64,000 nt of DNA, from assembly GCF_900101745.1 (NCBI RefSeq), contig NZ_FNAD01000007.1, positions 124,001 to 188,000 of the forward strand, written 5' to 3'. The translations under genes were made by a program, and so were the position numbers. The DNA is from Glycomyces harbinensis. GTDB lineage: Bacteria; Actinomycetota; Actinomycetes; Mycobacteriales; Micromonosporaceae. Shown here in pieces: positions 8,645 to 16,658 of this stretch (positions are counted from its first letter, which is position 1; the number at the start of each line of letters is the position of its first letter). The notes beneath the pieces are model-generated. The model was not told the DNA's origin and ran no database searches. It saw only the letters and a list, made by a program, of their open reading frames with translations.

Positions 8645-8822
8645 GGATCGTCCCTTCAGGTTCACTCGCGGCTCGGTGCCGCCGGTTCCACTCTTCCGGG
8701 ATGCGGCCCTGATGTCGTCGGCCGCCGGATGGTTTCGGGCTCCCCCGCGCGGTGGGTCGTTCGGCCGGAGCGCGGGGCGGCGTTCCGCCCCGAGGGTGAG
8801 GTCCCATCCGTCGCGCGGCGGA

Positions 8823-8850
8823 TGACCGGGACGGCGGCCGCGCGTACCTT
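8823..8850 (+). promoter_or_regulatory. Leaderless promoter of the sensor kinase gene
   Basis: TGACCG (8823-8828), 16 nt, then TACCTT (8845-8850), with the GTG start 6 nt further at 8857. This fits an actinobacterial TAnnnT -10 driving a leaderless message. No Shine-Dalgarno sequence precedes the GTG. Confidence 0.55.
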
Positions 8851-8856
8851 GAATCT

Positions 8857-10077
8857 GTGTCCAGCAATGATTCCGCGGTACGCGCCGGGAGGGGTCCGTC
8901 GGCGCGCTTCCGGGCGCGCTTCGCCGGCGGGGTCCGCGGCCCGTTCACGCGCTGGCCCCGCACCGCGGATGCCGCACTCGCGGTCCTGGCGTTCTGCCTC
9001 ACGGTGTTCTTCGTGGACGGACCGGGAGACTCGACGGTCTTCCGCGCCGTTGACGAGGTGCCGGTGTTCGCACTGGCGGCCATCGCCGTCGCCTCCGGCG
9101 CGCTGTGGTGGCGGCGGCGGTCGCCGTTCGCGGTGCTCGGCATCGCGCTGGTCCTGTGGGGCGCCGTGACCGGGTACAGCGGGTCCGAGCCGGGCTGGGC
9201 CGCCGTCATCGCGCTGTACAGTGCGGGCCGGTACGCCCGGTCGGTCCGCTGGGGCGTGGCCGGGGTGGCCGCCGTCGTCGCCCTGGTGTCCGTGTCGGCC
9301 TGGCGTTCCGGGGGAGACCGGTGGTGGGAGGACACCGTCATCGGCAGCGTGATCCTGTTCGGGGTCTGGTACGTCGGACGCGTGCTCCGCCTGCGCCGTC
9401 TGCGCGCTGCCGACAGGGTGCGCGAGCGGGAGGCCGAGGTGCTCCGGATCGCCGCGGAGGAGCGGACGCGCATCGCGCGGGAGCTGCACGACGTCGTCGC
9501 ACACAGGGTCAGCCTCATGACCGTGCAGGCGCGCGGCGCCAGAGCCGTCGCGGCCGAGGACCCGGCCGCCGCCGTCGAAGCGATGGGCGCGGTGGAGGAC
9601 GCCGGGCGCCAGGCACTGGCAGAGCTGCGGCACCTGCTCGGCGTGCTGCGGCCCGCCGAAGGCGACCTCGACCTCGGGCCGCAGCCGGGACTGGCGGCGC
9701 TGCCCCGGCTCGTCGAGCAGATGCGGGAGGCCGGCGTCGGTGTCGCACTCGACGCGAAGGGCCTGCCCGAGCTTCCCGGCCGGACGGAGCTGTCCGCCTA
9801 CAGGATCGTCCAGGAGTCGCTCACCAATGTGCTCAAGCACGCCGGTCCCGGTGCCCGTGCCGAGGTGCGGCTGAGCGTCGATCGGGAAGCGCTGGTCATC
9901 GAGGTCCGCGACGACGGGCTCGGGAGCGAGCCGTCGCAGGACGCGACCACCGGTCATGGCCTCATCGGGTTGCGGGAGCGGGCTTCGCTGCTCGGAGGCT
10001 CCCTGCGAGCGGGCCCGCGTCCGGAGGGCGGATTCGAGGTGGCGGCCCGACTGCCGTTGGGAGGCAGGGCCGCATGA
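8857..10077 (+). CDS. Two-component sensor histidine kinase (NarL type)
   Basis: A 406-residue membrane kinase. Residues ~30-160 hold four or five membrane helices, followed by a linker helix and a HisKA_3 dimerisation domain with 'ARELHDVVAHRVS' (phosphoacceptor H211). The HATPase domain shows 'LTNVLKHA' (N box), 'VRDDGLGSE' (G1) and 'GHGLIGLRERA' (G2). It lacks a large extracellular loop, so it probably senses an intramembrane signal such as envelope stress. Its TGA overlaps the ATG of the regulator gene (ATGA), so the pair is translationally coupled. Confidence 0.92.
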   Translation: MSSNDSAVRAGRGPSARFRARFAGGVRGPFTRWPRTADAALAVLAFCLTVFFVDGPGDSTVFRAVDEVPVFALAAIAVASGALWWRRRSPFAVLGIALVLWGAVTGYSGSEPGWAAVIALYSAGRYARSVRWGVAGVAAVVALVSVSAWRSGGDRWWEDTVIGSVILFGVWYVGRVLRLRRLRAADRVREREAEVLRIAAEERTRIARELHDVVAHRVSLMTVQARGARAVAAEDPAAAVEAMGAVEDAGRQALAELRHLLGVLRPAEGDLDLGPQPGLAALPRLVEQMREAGVGVALDAKGLPELPGRTELSAYRIVQESLTNVLKHAGPGARAEVRLSVDREALVIEVRDDGLGSEPSQDATTGHGLIGLRERASLLGGSLRAGPRPEGGFEVAARLPLGGRAA

Positions 10078-10751
10078 GCGTTCGCGTCCTCGTCGTGGAC
10101 GACCAGGCTCTGGTGCGCGGCGGTTTCGCCATGGTGCTGCGGGTCGAGCCGGACATTGACGTCGTCGGCGAGGCCGGGGACGGCTTCGCGGCGATCGACG
10201 CCGCGCGGCGGCATCGGCCCGACGTGGTGCTCATGGACATCCGGATGCCCGAACTGGACGGTCTCGAGGCGACCGCCCGCATCATGGCCGAGGCCGACTG
10301 GGAGGTGCGGGTCCTCATCCTGACCACCTTCGACCCCGACGAGTACGTCTACCGGGCCCTGCGCGCGGGCGCGAGCGGCTTCGTGCTCAAGGACATCCCC
10401 GCCGAGCAGCTCGCCGGCGCGGTCCGGACCGTCGCCGAGGGCGGGGCGTTGCTGGCGCCCGCGATCACCCGGCGCCTCATCGGCCGGTTCGCCGAGCCGA
10501 GACCGGTCGACTCGGCTGCCGGGCGGCGGCTGGGGCGGCTCACCGAACGCGAGCGCGGCGTGGTCGCCGCGGTCGCCCGGGGCGCCAGCAATGCCGAGAT
10601 CGCCCGGGAACTGCTCATCGGAGCGGCCACCGTGAAGTCGCACGTCTCGAGCGTGCTCACCAAGCTCGCGCTGCGCGACCGCACCCAGATCGTGGTGTTC
10701 GCCTACGAGAGCGGCCTGGTCAAGGCCGGCGACTTCGACATCGGACACTGA
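10074..10751 (+). CDS. NarL/LuxR-type response regulator
   Basis: A 225-residue regulator: receiver domain at residues 1-120 with the acidic pair in 'VVDDQ' and phospho-acceptor D55 ('LMDIRMPE'), the switch Thr in 'LILTTFD' and the Lys in 'GFVLKDIP'; LuxR helix-turn-helix at ~155-215 ('LTERERGVVAAVARGASNAE'). It is partner to the upstream kinase through a 4-bp overlap. The target is unknown; such pairs often control the divergent neighbour, here the small membrane protein gene, or an ABC exporter elsewhere. Confidence 0.93.
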   Translation: MSVRVLVVDDQALVRGGFAMVLRVEPDIDVVGEAGDGFAAIDAARRHRPDVVLMDIRMPELDGLEATARIMAEADWEVRVLILTTFDPDEYVYRALRAGASGFVLKDIPAEQLAGAVRTVAEGGALLAPAITRRLIGRFAEPRPVDSAAGRRLGRLTERERGVVAAVARGASNAEIARELLIGAATVKSHVSSVLTKLALRDRTQIVVFAYESGLVKAGDFDIGH

Positions 10752-10820
10752 AGCCCGTCCGCCGGGGGCGGGCCGGGATTCTGTCCCTGGGGTACACCCG
10801 GTTCTCCACCGGCGAGGACT

Positions 10821-11459
10821 TCAAGGTCGGCGTTGCGAAGCCGGCGTCGCAGCCGCTGAGGGGGCGGGTCCGCGGTTGATGGCGGTCTCGACCGCCGTGC
10901 CGATGCGCTGCAAGGCCTTCAGGTCGCGCGGTTCGAGCTCGTCGATCAAGTATTCGCGGACTGCGGCCACATGCCCGGGCGCCGCCGCGACGACGACGTC
11001 GTATCCGGCCTCGGTCAGGGTCGTGTTGGTGCGCCGTCCGGCGCCGGGTATCCGGGACCGGGCGAGCAGTCCCCGCTTCTCCAGCCGTCCGACGACGTGC
11101 GACAGCCGTGACAGCGACGCCGATGCGCGCGCGGCCAGCGCGCTCATCTGCATGGTCCGGTCCGGCTCCTCGGAGAGCACGGAGAGCACCATGTACTCGA
11201 AGAACGTCATCTGGGACTCCCGCTGCATCCGCGCGTCCAGGGCGGCGGGCAGGCTGATCATGATCGCGGAGTTGGACAGCCATGCCGCCAGCTCGTGCTG
11301 GTTCAGCCAGCGCGGTTCAGCGTTCGCTTCCGCGGGCGCCTCCCTGGCGGACGAGCTGTCGGCGGGCTCGTCTGTGCTCGGTGGCTTCGTCGCGCGTGGC
11401 GCCGAATCGCCCTGAGGCCGGCTCCGGTCTTCTCGTCGTGCGTCCGCTGTCTTCGGCAT
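10821..11459 (-). CDS. MarR-family transcriptional regulator
   Basis: A 212-residue regulator. After a ~45-residue charged disordered N-terminus comes a MarR winged helix: 'TFFEYMVLSVLSEEPDRTMQ', the recognition helix 'LSRLSHVVGRLEKRGLLAR', and a basic wing 'RIPGAGRRTNTTLTEAG'. ATG 11459 is preceded 6 nt upstream by TAGACT, with TTGATG 18 nt further, consistent with a leaderless message. One of three CTTGA-N4-TCAAG boxes covers that -35, so autorepression is expected, together with control of the divergent aldo/keto reductase gene. The ligand is unknown. Confidence 0.9.
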   Translation of the reverse strand: MPKTADARREDRSRPQGDSAPRATKPPSTDEPADSSSAREAPAEANAEPRWLNQHELAAWLSNSAIMISLPAALDARMQRESQMTFFEYMVLSVLSEEPDRTMQMSALAARASASLSRLSHVVGRLEKRGLLARSRIPGAGRRTNTTLTEAGYDVVVAAAPGHVAAVREYLIDELEPRDLKALQRIGTAVETAINRGPAPSAAATPASQRRP

Positions 11460-11465
11460 GAGACC

Positions 11466-11544
11466 AGTCTACGGCGCGAGTTCTTGACACATCAAGTTCA
11501 TGGGTGTAGAACTTGATGCGTCAAGTTGATGTTGATGCGTCAAG
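11466..11544. promoter_or_regulatory. Three MarR-type boxes between marR and aldo/keto reductase
   Basis: CTTGACACATCAAG (11483-11496) and CTTGATGCGTCAAG (11512-11525) have perfect CTTGA/TCAAG arms around 4 bp; GTTGATGCGTCAAG (11531-11544) differs by one base. Centres are 29 and 19 bp apart. The first overlaps the marR -35 (TTGATG, 11490-11495 on the minus strand); marR has its -10 at 11466-11471. The others lie upstream of the reductase gene. Confidence 0.8.
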
Positions 11545-11604
11545 TTCAGATCGTGCGTGCAGCGGACGTGGACCTGGCGAACCGATCCAAGAGGGGACCA
11601 TTCG

Positions 11605-12576
<972 letters not shown>

Positions 12577-12601
12577 AGCGCGGCGCGGCAACGAACCGAA
12601 C

Positions 12602-12620
12602 GGCACGAGACGACCGTGCC
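12602..12620 (+). other. Small hairpin between reductase and dehydrogenase genes
   Basis: GGCACG (12602-12607) and CGTGCC (12615-12620) can pair around a 7-nt loop in the 77-bp gap of the operon. No T-run follows, so it is more likely an mRNA-stability or partial-attenuation element than a full terminator. Confidence 0.3.
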
Positions 12621-12653
12621 TCGACCACAGAAGACCGAACGGAGCAGCACATC

Positions 12654-13745
12654 ATGGCAAGCAGAGTGATTCGCGTCGGGATCATCGGCGCAGATACGAA
12701 GGCGAGCTGGGCCGGTGCGTCGCACATCCCCGCGCTGGCGGCCCAGCCGCAGTTCGCGCTGGCGGCGGTGGCGACCCGGCGAGAGGAGAGCGCGCGCAAG
12801 GCCGCCGAGGTCTTCGGCGCCGAGCGCTGGTACGCCGACCCGTACGAGCTGATCGACGACTCGTCGATCGATCTGGTCACCGTCGCCGTCAAGGTCCCGG
12901 CGCACCGCGAGCTCGTGCTCGCCGCCCTCGCGGCGGGCAAGGCGGTCTACTCGGAGTCGCCATTGGGCGCGACGGTCGCAGAAACCGAGGAGATGGCCCT
13001 GGCGGCCGGCTCGCTGCACACGGCGATCGGGCTGCAGGGCGGCCTCAACCCGTCGGTGCGCCGGGCGGCCGAGATCATCGCCCAGGGTCGGCTCGGGCGG
13101 CTGCTGTCGGCCCGGGTCACCGCGACGACGTTCGGGAACGGCCCGGAGTCGGTGAGCGTCTACGAGTACTTCGACAAGGCGGCCGCCGGGGCGGGTTTCA
13201 TGACGATCGCGGTGGGCCACGTCCTGGACGTGATCGAGACGGTCCTCGGCGACATCACCGAGATCGATGCGCGCACGGAGCTCCTCTGGCCGGAGGTGAA
13301 GCTGACCGACACCGGCACGACCACCATCCGGGAGGTGCCGGACCACCTCGACGCGATCGTCAAGACCTCGTCCGGCACACCCGTGGGGGTGCAGGTCCTG
13401 GCGGGCGTGCCAGTGCCCGACGCCCGGTTCAGGCTCGAGGTCCGTGGATCCGACGGCTGGCTGAAGCTGACCGGCGACCACCCCGCCGGTGTCCAGGTCG
13501 GCGACCTCACGCTGACCTCGAGCGTGGACTTCGAAGCGCCCGACAGCCCCGTCGCCACGGGAAGCGGTCCGGCGGCGGCCGAGATCTGGGCCGGTGCCTC
13601 CATCAACGTGGGCGAGGTGTACGCGAGCCTCGCGCGCGACATCGCCGACGACACCCACCACACCCCGGGATTCGCGCACGCCGCCCACAACAGCCGCCTG
13701 GTCGCCCGGGTCGAGCAGGCCGCACGAAGCGGCATCCGGCAGTAG
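12654..13745 (+). CDS. Gfo/Idh/MocA-family oxidoreductase
   Basis: A 363-residue NAD(P)-dependent oxidoreductase. Residues 1-120 are a Rossmann fold ('VIRVGIIGADTKASWAGASH' as nucleotide turn; 'VATRREESARKAAEVFG'), and the conserved EKP is replaced by 'YSESPLGATVAE', where S stands in place of K. The C-terminal beta-sheet domain follows. Such proteins oxidise or reduce sugars, inositols or, in the galactose-reductase-like branch, diverse carbonyls. GGAG lies 9 nt before ATG 12654. It is probably co-transcribed with the upstream aldo/keto reductase. Loss of the EKP lysine makes the catalytic mode uncertain. Confidence 0.82.
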   Translation: MASRVIRVGIIGADTKASWAGASHIPALAAQPQFALAAVATRREESARKAAEVFGAERWYADPYELIDDSSIDLVTVAVKVPAHRELVLAALAAGKAVYSESPLGATVAETEEMALAAGSLHTAIGLQGGLNPSVRRAAEIIAQGRLGRLLSARVTATTFGNGPESVSVYEYFDKAAAGAGFMTIAVGHVLDVIETVLGDITEIDARTELLWPEVKLTDTGTTTIREVPDHLDAIVKTSSGTPVGVQVLAGVPVPDARFRLEVRGSDGWLKLTGDHPAGVQVGDLTLTSSVDFEAPDSPVATGSGPAAAEIWAGASINVGEVYASLARDIADDTHHTPGFAHAAHNSRLVARVEQAARSGIRQ

Positions 13746-13808
13746 CCGCACCGACACGAGCCGGACCTGGTGCTCGCGGCAGACCGCGCTCGTCGCGTGG
13801 AGGGAAAC

Positions 13809-14393
13809 TCAGGGCGTCACGGCTCGGGCGACGGCGTCGCGCAGCAGTGCGCGTCGGCGGTCGTGGTCGCCGTCGGGCTCCTCGGTGGTGGCGGTGTAGA
13901 CGCTGCTCGACGGGGACCAGGCGGAGGCCATGCCGATGAGGAGGACGAGCAGGTCGGCGGGATCTCCTGCCCGGAGCCGACCCGCCGCCTGCGCGGTCGC
14001 GATGGCCGCAAGCTTCGACTCGTGCTCAGCGTTGTCGAACCATCGCCCGGTGGGGCGCCGTTCGAGTCTCGTCCAGGCGATGAGTCGCGCGAGCTCCGGG
14101 TGCTGCAGGTTCTGGTCGTACAGTCGCACCGCCCAACCGGGCAGGTCGTCGGCATCGAAGGACACGCTGTCGGTGCTGGTGTCCACTCGGTCGGCGATGA
14201 CGGCGTCGAACAGGCCCTCTTTGCTTCCGAAGTAGGCGTACAGCTGCGCCCTGTTGGCGTCGGATGCGGCGATGATGCGATCCATCCGGGCCCCGGCGAT
14301 CCCGACTCGTGCGAACTCGGCGGCGGCGGCGTCGAGGATCCTGCGGCGCGTGGCGATACCGCGCGACGTGGTGGGCATCGGAGGCTCGGACAT
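13809..14393 (-). CDS. TetR-family transcriptional regulator
   Basis: A 194-residue regulator with an N-terminal HTH ('RILDAAAAEFARVGIAGARM' then 'NRAQLYAYFGSKEGLF') and a helical ligand domain. ATG 14393 lies 6 nt after TATCCT (plus 14400-14405), so I prefer this leaderless start to the in-frame GTG 14399. It is divergent from the zinc alcohol dehydrogenase gene and probably represses it. Confidence 0.87.
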   Translation of the reverse strand: MSEPPMPTTSRGIATRRRILDAAAAEFARVGIAGARMDRIIAASDANRAQLYAYFGSKEGLFDAVIADRVDTSTDSVSFDADDLPGWAVRLYDQNLQHPELARLIAWTRLERRPTGRWFDNAEHESKLAAIATAQAAGRLRAGDPADLLVLLIGMASAWSPSSSVYTATTEEPDGDHDRRRALLRDAVARAVTP

Positions 14394-14411
14394 GGCCACA
14401 GGATATCAGAA

Positions 14412-14470
14412 AGACCAGTTAGTTGACTTTGGCTCGCACGTGGTCTAGCTTCGATAAAGACAAACTAGTT
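14412..14470. promoter_or_regulatory. Repeated ACTAGTT-type sites between tetR and alcohol dehydrogenase
   Basis: AGACCAGTTAGTT (14412-14424) and AGACAAACTAGTT (14458-14470) share 10 of 13 bases, and the second contains the palindrome AACTAGTT. They flank the divergent promoters and are plausible sites for the adjacent TetR protein. Confidence 0.45.
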
Positions 14471-14490
14471 ATTCTTTTTTGGAGGCCTTG

Positions 14491-15555
14491 ATGAGCACCA
14501 GCACCCTTGCGTGGCAGCGTACGAACGACAGCGCCGAGCTGCGACGGGTCACGATCGAACGCCGGAGTCTCCGCGCCGACGACATCGCGGTCCGGGTCGC
14601 CTTCTGCGGCGTGTGCCACAGCGACCTCCACGCGATCCACGGCGCCACACCGCACATGTCCGACGACGGCGGGCTGGTTCCCGGTCACGAGTTCACCGGA
14701 ACGGTCACCGCGGTAGGCGCCGCCGTGACCGGTTTCGCGGTGGGTGATTCCGTGGCCGTCGGCACGCTCGTCGACTCGTGCGGCGAATGCGCCATGTGCC
14801 GGATCGGGCAGGAGAACTTCTGCCACCTCGGACCCGTCAGCACCTACGGCGGAAAAGACCGTGTCGACGGGGCGGTGACGAAGGGCGGCTACAGCCGCGA
14901 GTACGTGCTGCGGGAGCAGTTCGCCTATCGCCTGCCCGAGGCGCTCGACCCGGCCGCGGCCGCTCCACTGATGTGCGCGGGGATCACGATGTGGGAGCCG
15001 CTGCAGGCGGCGGGCATCGGACGTGGCAGTCGCGTCGCCATCGCCGGCCTCGGCGGTCTCGGCCACCTGGGCGTGAAACTCGCCGTAGCCCTAGGGGCGG
15101 AGGTCACCGTCCTCAGCCGCACCGGCGACAAGGCCGACGACGCACTCGCGCTCGGAGCCGACGGCCTTCTCCTGACGACCGATGACCGTCAGATGCAGAT
15201 CGCTCGTGGTCGCTTCGACTTCATCCTCGACACGATCTCCGCCGACCACGACCTCTCCCCGCTGCTGCGACTGCTCGGGCTGGACGGGACCCTTTCCGTC
15301 GTGGGGAACCCGCTGCTGACCGGTCCGCGCATTCTGGAACTCACGGCCGGCCGCAAGAAGCTCACCTCCTCCGGTACGGGAGGGACGAAGGGGACGGCCG
15401 CGATGCTGGCGTTCTGCGCGGAGCACCACATCACCGCCGACATCGAGATCCTCCCCTCCAAGCGCGTCAACGAGGCACTGACCCGCCTGGAGGACGGCGA
15501 CGTCCGGTACCGGTTCGTCCTCGACATGTCCGACCTGGGAGATCGGGAGGCGTGA
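14491..15555 (+). CDS. Zinc-dependent alcohol dehydrogenase (YahK/CAD type)
   Basis: A 354-residue medium-chain dehydrogenase reducing aldehydes with NADPH. Catalytic zinc ligands are in 'CGVCHSDLH' and 'PGHEFTG'; the structural zinc lobe has four cysteines in 'CGECAMCRIGQENFC'; the nucleotide turn is 'GLGGLGHLG'. GGAGG 5 nt before ATG 14491 fixes the start. It is divergent from a TetR gene. The family is active on cinnamyl-type and medium-chain aldehydes; the physiological substrate is not evident. Confidence 0.92.
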   Translation: MSTSTLAWQRTNDSAELRRVTIERRSLRADDIAVRVAFCGVCHSDLHAIHGATPHMSDDGGLVPGHEFTGTVTAVGAAVTGFAVGDSVAVGTLVDSCGECAMCRIGQENFCHLGPVSTYGGKDRVDGAVTKGGYSREYVLREQFAYRLPEALDPAAAAPLMCAGITMWEPLQAAGIGRGSRVAIAGLGGLGHLGVKLAVALGAEVTVLSRTGDKADDALALGADGLLLTTDDRQMQIARGRFDFILDTISADHDLSPLLRLLGLDGTLSVVGNPLLTGPRILELTAGRKKLTSSGTGGTKGTAAMLAFCAEHHITADIEILPSKRVNEALTRLEDGDVRYRFVLDMSDLGDREA

Positions 15556-15614
15556 ACGACATGGCCGGCAACGACGCGGCTGACGATGCCCTGCGCATCG
15601 ATGTCGAGTCTTGA

Positions 15615-15743
15615 CTCACGCTCGATCTGCGGGCGTGGATCGCCGACGACGACCCACGCCCGCTCACCTGGACGGAGACCGCAACCGAGATCCGTGCATC
15701 GATCAAACGGGTCCGGCCGCGAATCTCCGCCCCTGGCCGCTAG
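15615..15743 (+). pseudogene. Remnant of IS630-type transposase C-terminus
   Basis: In frame after a stop at 15612 the translation includes 'LDLRAWIADDDPRPLTWTET' followed by 'ATEIRASIKR' and ends 'PRISAPGR'. This matches the end of IS630-family transposases, where a D-I-R-x-W-I helix is followed by N-x-x-P-x-P-F-x-W-T-K-T-A-x-E-I and a final R-I-x-x-x-G-H. The usual W-N before the DPRP segment is missing, and nothing upstream restores the DDE domain, so it is a short decayed fragment. No terminal repeats or target duplication are visible. The stop overlaps the stop of the secreted-protein gene on the other strand. Confidence 0.5.
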
Positions 15744-16111
15744 TACGTGTTGACGTACAGGTCGTACTGCGTGGGGTTGGTGCTGACGCGATAGCAGTCG
15801 AAGTCGCTCCAGCGAAGACCGCCGCCGGATCCTTTGACGCCGCGGCTGTAGCAGCTCGCATAGTCGGTGTAAGAGGCGTAGTAGATCCACGCCAGCGGGC
15901 TGACCGATTCCGTGGAGTCGGTGTGAGCAGTGCCGGTCGGCGCCATGGCGTGTGCCGGGGCGCCGGTGATGACGGCGTCGTTCGGTGCGGCGTGCGCGGT
16001 CGCCGGCAGGGCCGCCGACGCCAGCGCCGCGATCGCGAAGGCCGCGGTCGCGAACCAGCCCAAGCGGGTTCGGATCCGGGTGTACGTAGAGGACTCAGGC
16101 GTGCTTCTCAT
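15740..16111 (-). CDS. Small secreted protein
   Basis: A 123-residue protein with a clear Sec signal peptide: basic 'RIRTRLGW', hydrophobic 'FATAAFAIAALASAALP', cleavage near 'ATAHA-AP'. The mature part (~85 residues) is Ser/Thr/Tyr-rich, with two cysteines ('YASCYSRGV' and 'DFDCYRVS') able to form one disulfide, and ends in 'QYDLYVNTY'. AAGGAG is 6 nt before ATG 16111. It follows another small secreted Cys protein by 28 bp in the same direction; both could be transcribed from the region shared with the SARP gene. No family recognised. Confidence 0.7.
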   Translation of the reverse strand: MRSTPESSTYTRIRTRLGWFATAAFAIAALASAALPATAHAAPNDAVITGAPAHAMAPTGTAHTDSTESVSPLAWIYYASYTDYASCYSRGVKGSGGGLRWSDFDCYRVSTNPTQYDLYVNTY

Positions 16112-16139
16112 GCTCTTCTCCTTCAGTGCTGCCGGTGGG

Positions 16140-16481
16140 TCAGCGCGCCGCCAGCGTGCAGGCGTTGTCGGCGTGATAGGCGGTGACGCCCCCGGACTGC
16201 AGCAGGCCCGAGCACACCCAGTGGGCGGCCCCGGTCCCGCCCTCGCCCCGGTTGCAGGCGTCGGTGCGTTTGGGCCCCACCTCGTAGCCGACGACCCGCA
16301 GGTAGTACACGCAGTCGGCCGAGGTCTGCACCTCGATCGGATTGCCGCCGCCGGTTGAGGCGAGGTGCGCGGAGTCGGGTGTGGAGGGTTCGGCCGCATG
16401 GCCGGGGGAAGCGGTCAAGGCGAAGGTGACGGCGGCGAGGACCGAGGCGAACCCGATGATCGCCGCTCTGATGCGGATCAT
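16140..16481 (-). CDS. Small secreted cysteine-containing protein
   Basis: A 113-residue protein with a Sec signal peptide ('IRIRAAIIGFASVLAAVTFA', cleavage near 'GHA-AE'). The mature ~80 residues hold four cysteines ('SADCVYYL', 'TDACNRG', 'HWVCSGLL', 'DNACTLAAR'), probably two disulfides, and a glycine-rich middle. AGGAG lies about 6 nt before ATG 16481. It is the first gene of a two-gene unit, divergent from the large AfsR/SARP regulator with a 177-bp gap, so co-regulation is plausible. No family recognised. Confidence 0.7.
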   Translation of the reverse strand: MIRIRAAIIGFASVLAAVTFALTASPGHAAEPSTPDSAHLASTGGGNPIEVQTSADCVYYLRVVGYEVGPKRTDACNRGEGGTGAAHWVCSGLLQSGGVTAYHADNACTLAAR

Positions 16482-16658
16482 GTCTGCTCCTGGAGGATCG
16501 TGGCGGTTGGGACCTCGGTTCAGGCTGTCACCGGTCGCTGGCACGGCGCTGGCGTCGCGCTGGCGAGGCGGCGCCAGCGGGGACTGCGAGGGCCGCGCGA
16601 TTGCGCGATGATGGAGCGTATTGCGGCATTTGTTCGCACTGAGCGTGTGGAGGATGTG

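Noticed and set aside
9105..10073. Extension of the response regulator frame 320 codons upstream
   Set aside because: It is a shadow of the sensor kinase gene with Arg/Gly-rich content; the receiver domain begins at ATG 10074, overlapping the kinase stop.
10799..10813. Hairpin CCGGT/ACCGG as terminator of the two-component operon
   Set aside because: A stem of only five pairs, no T-run and a weak position; not strong enough to list.
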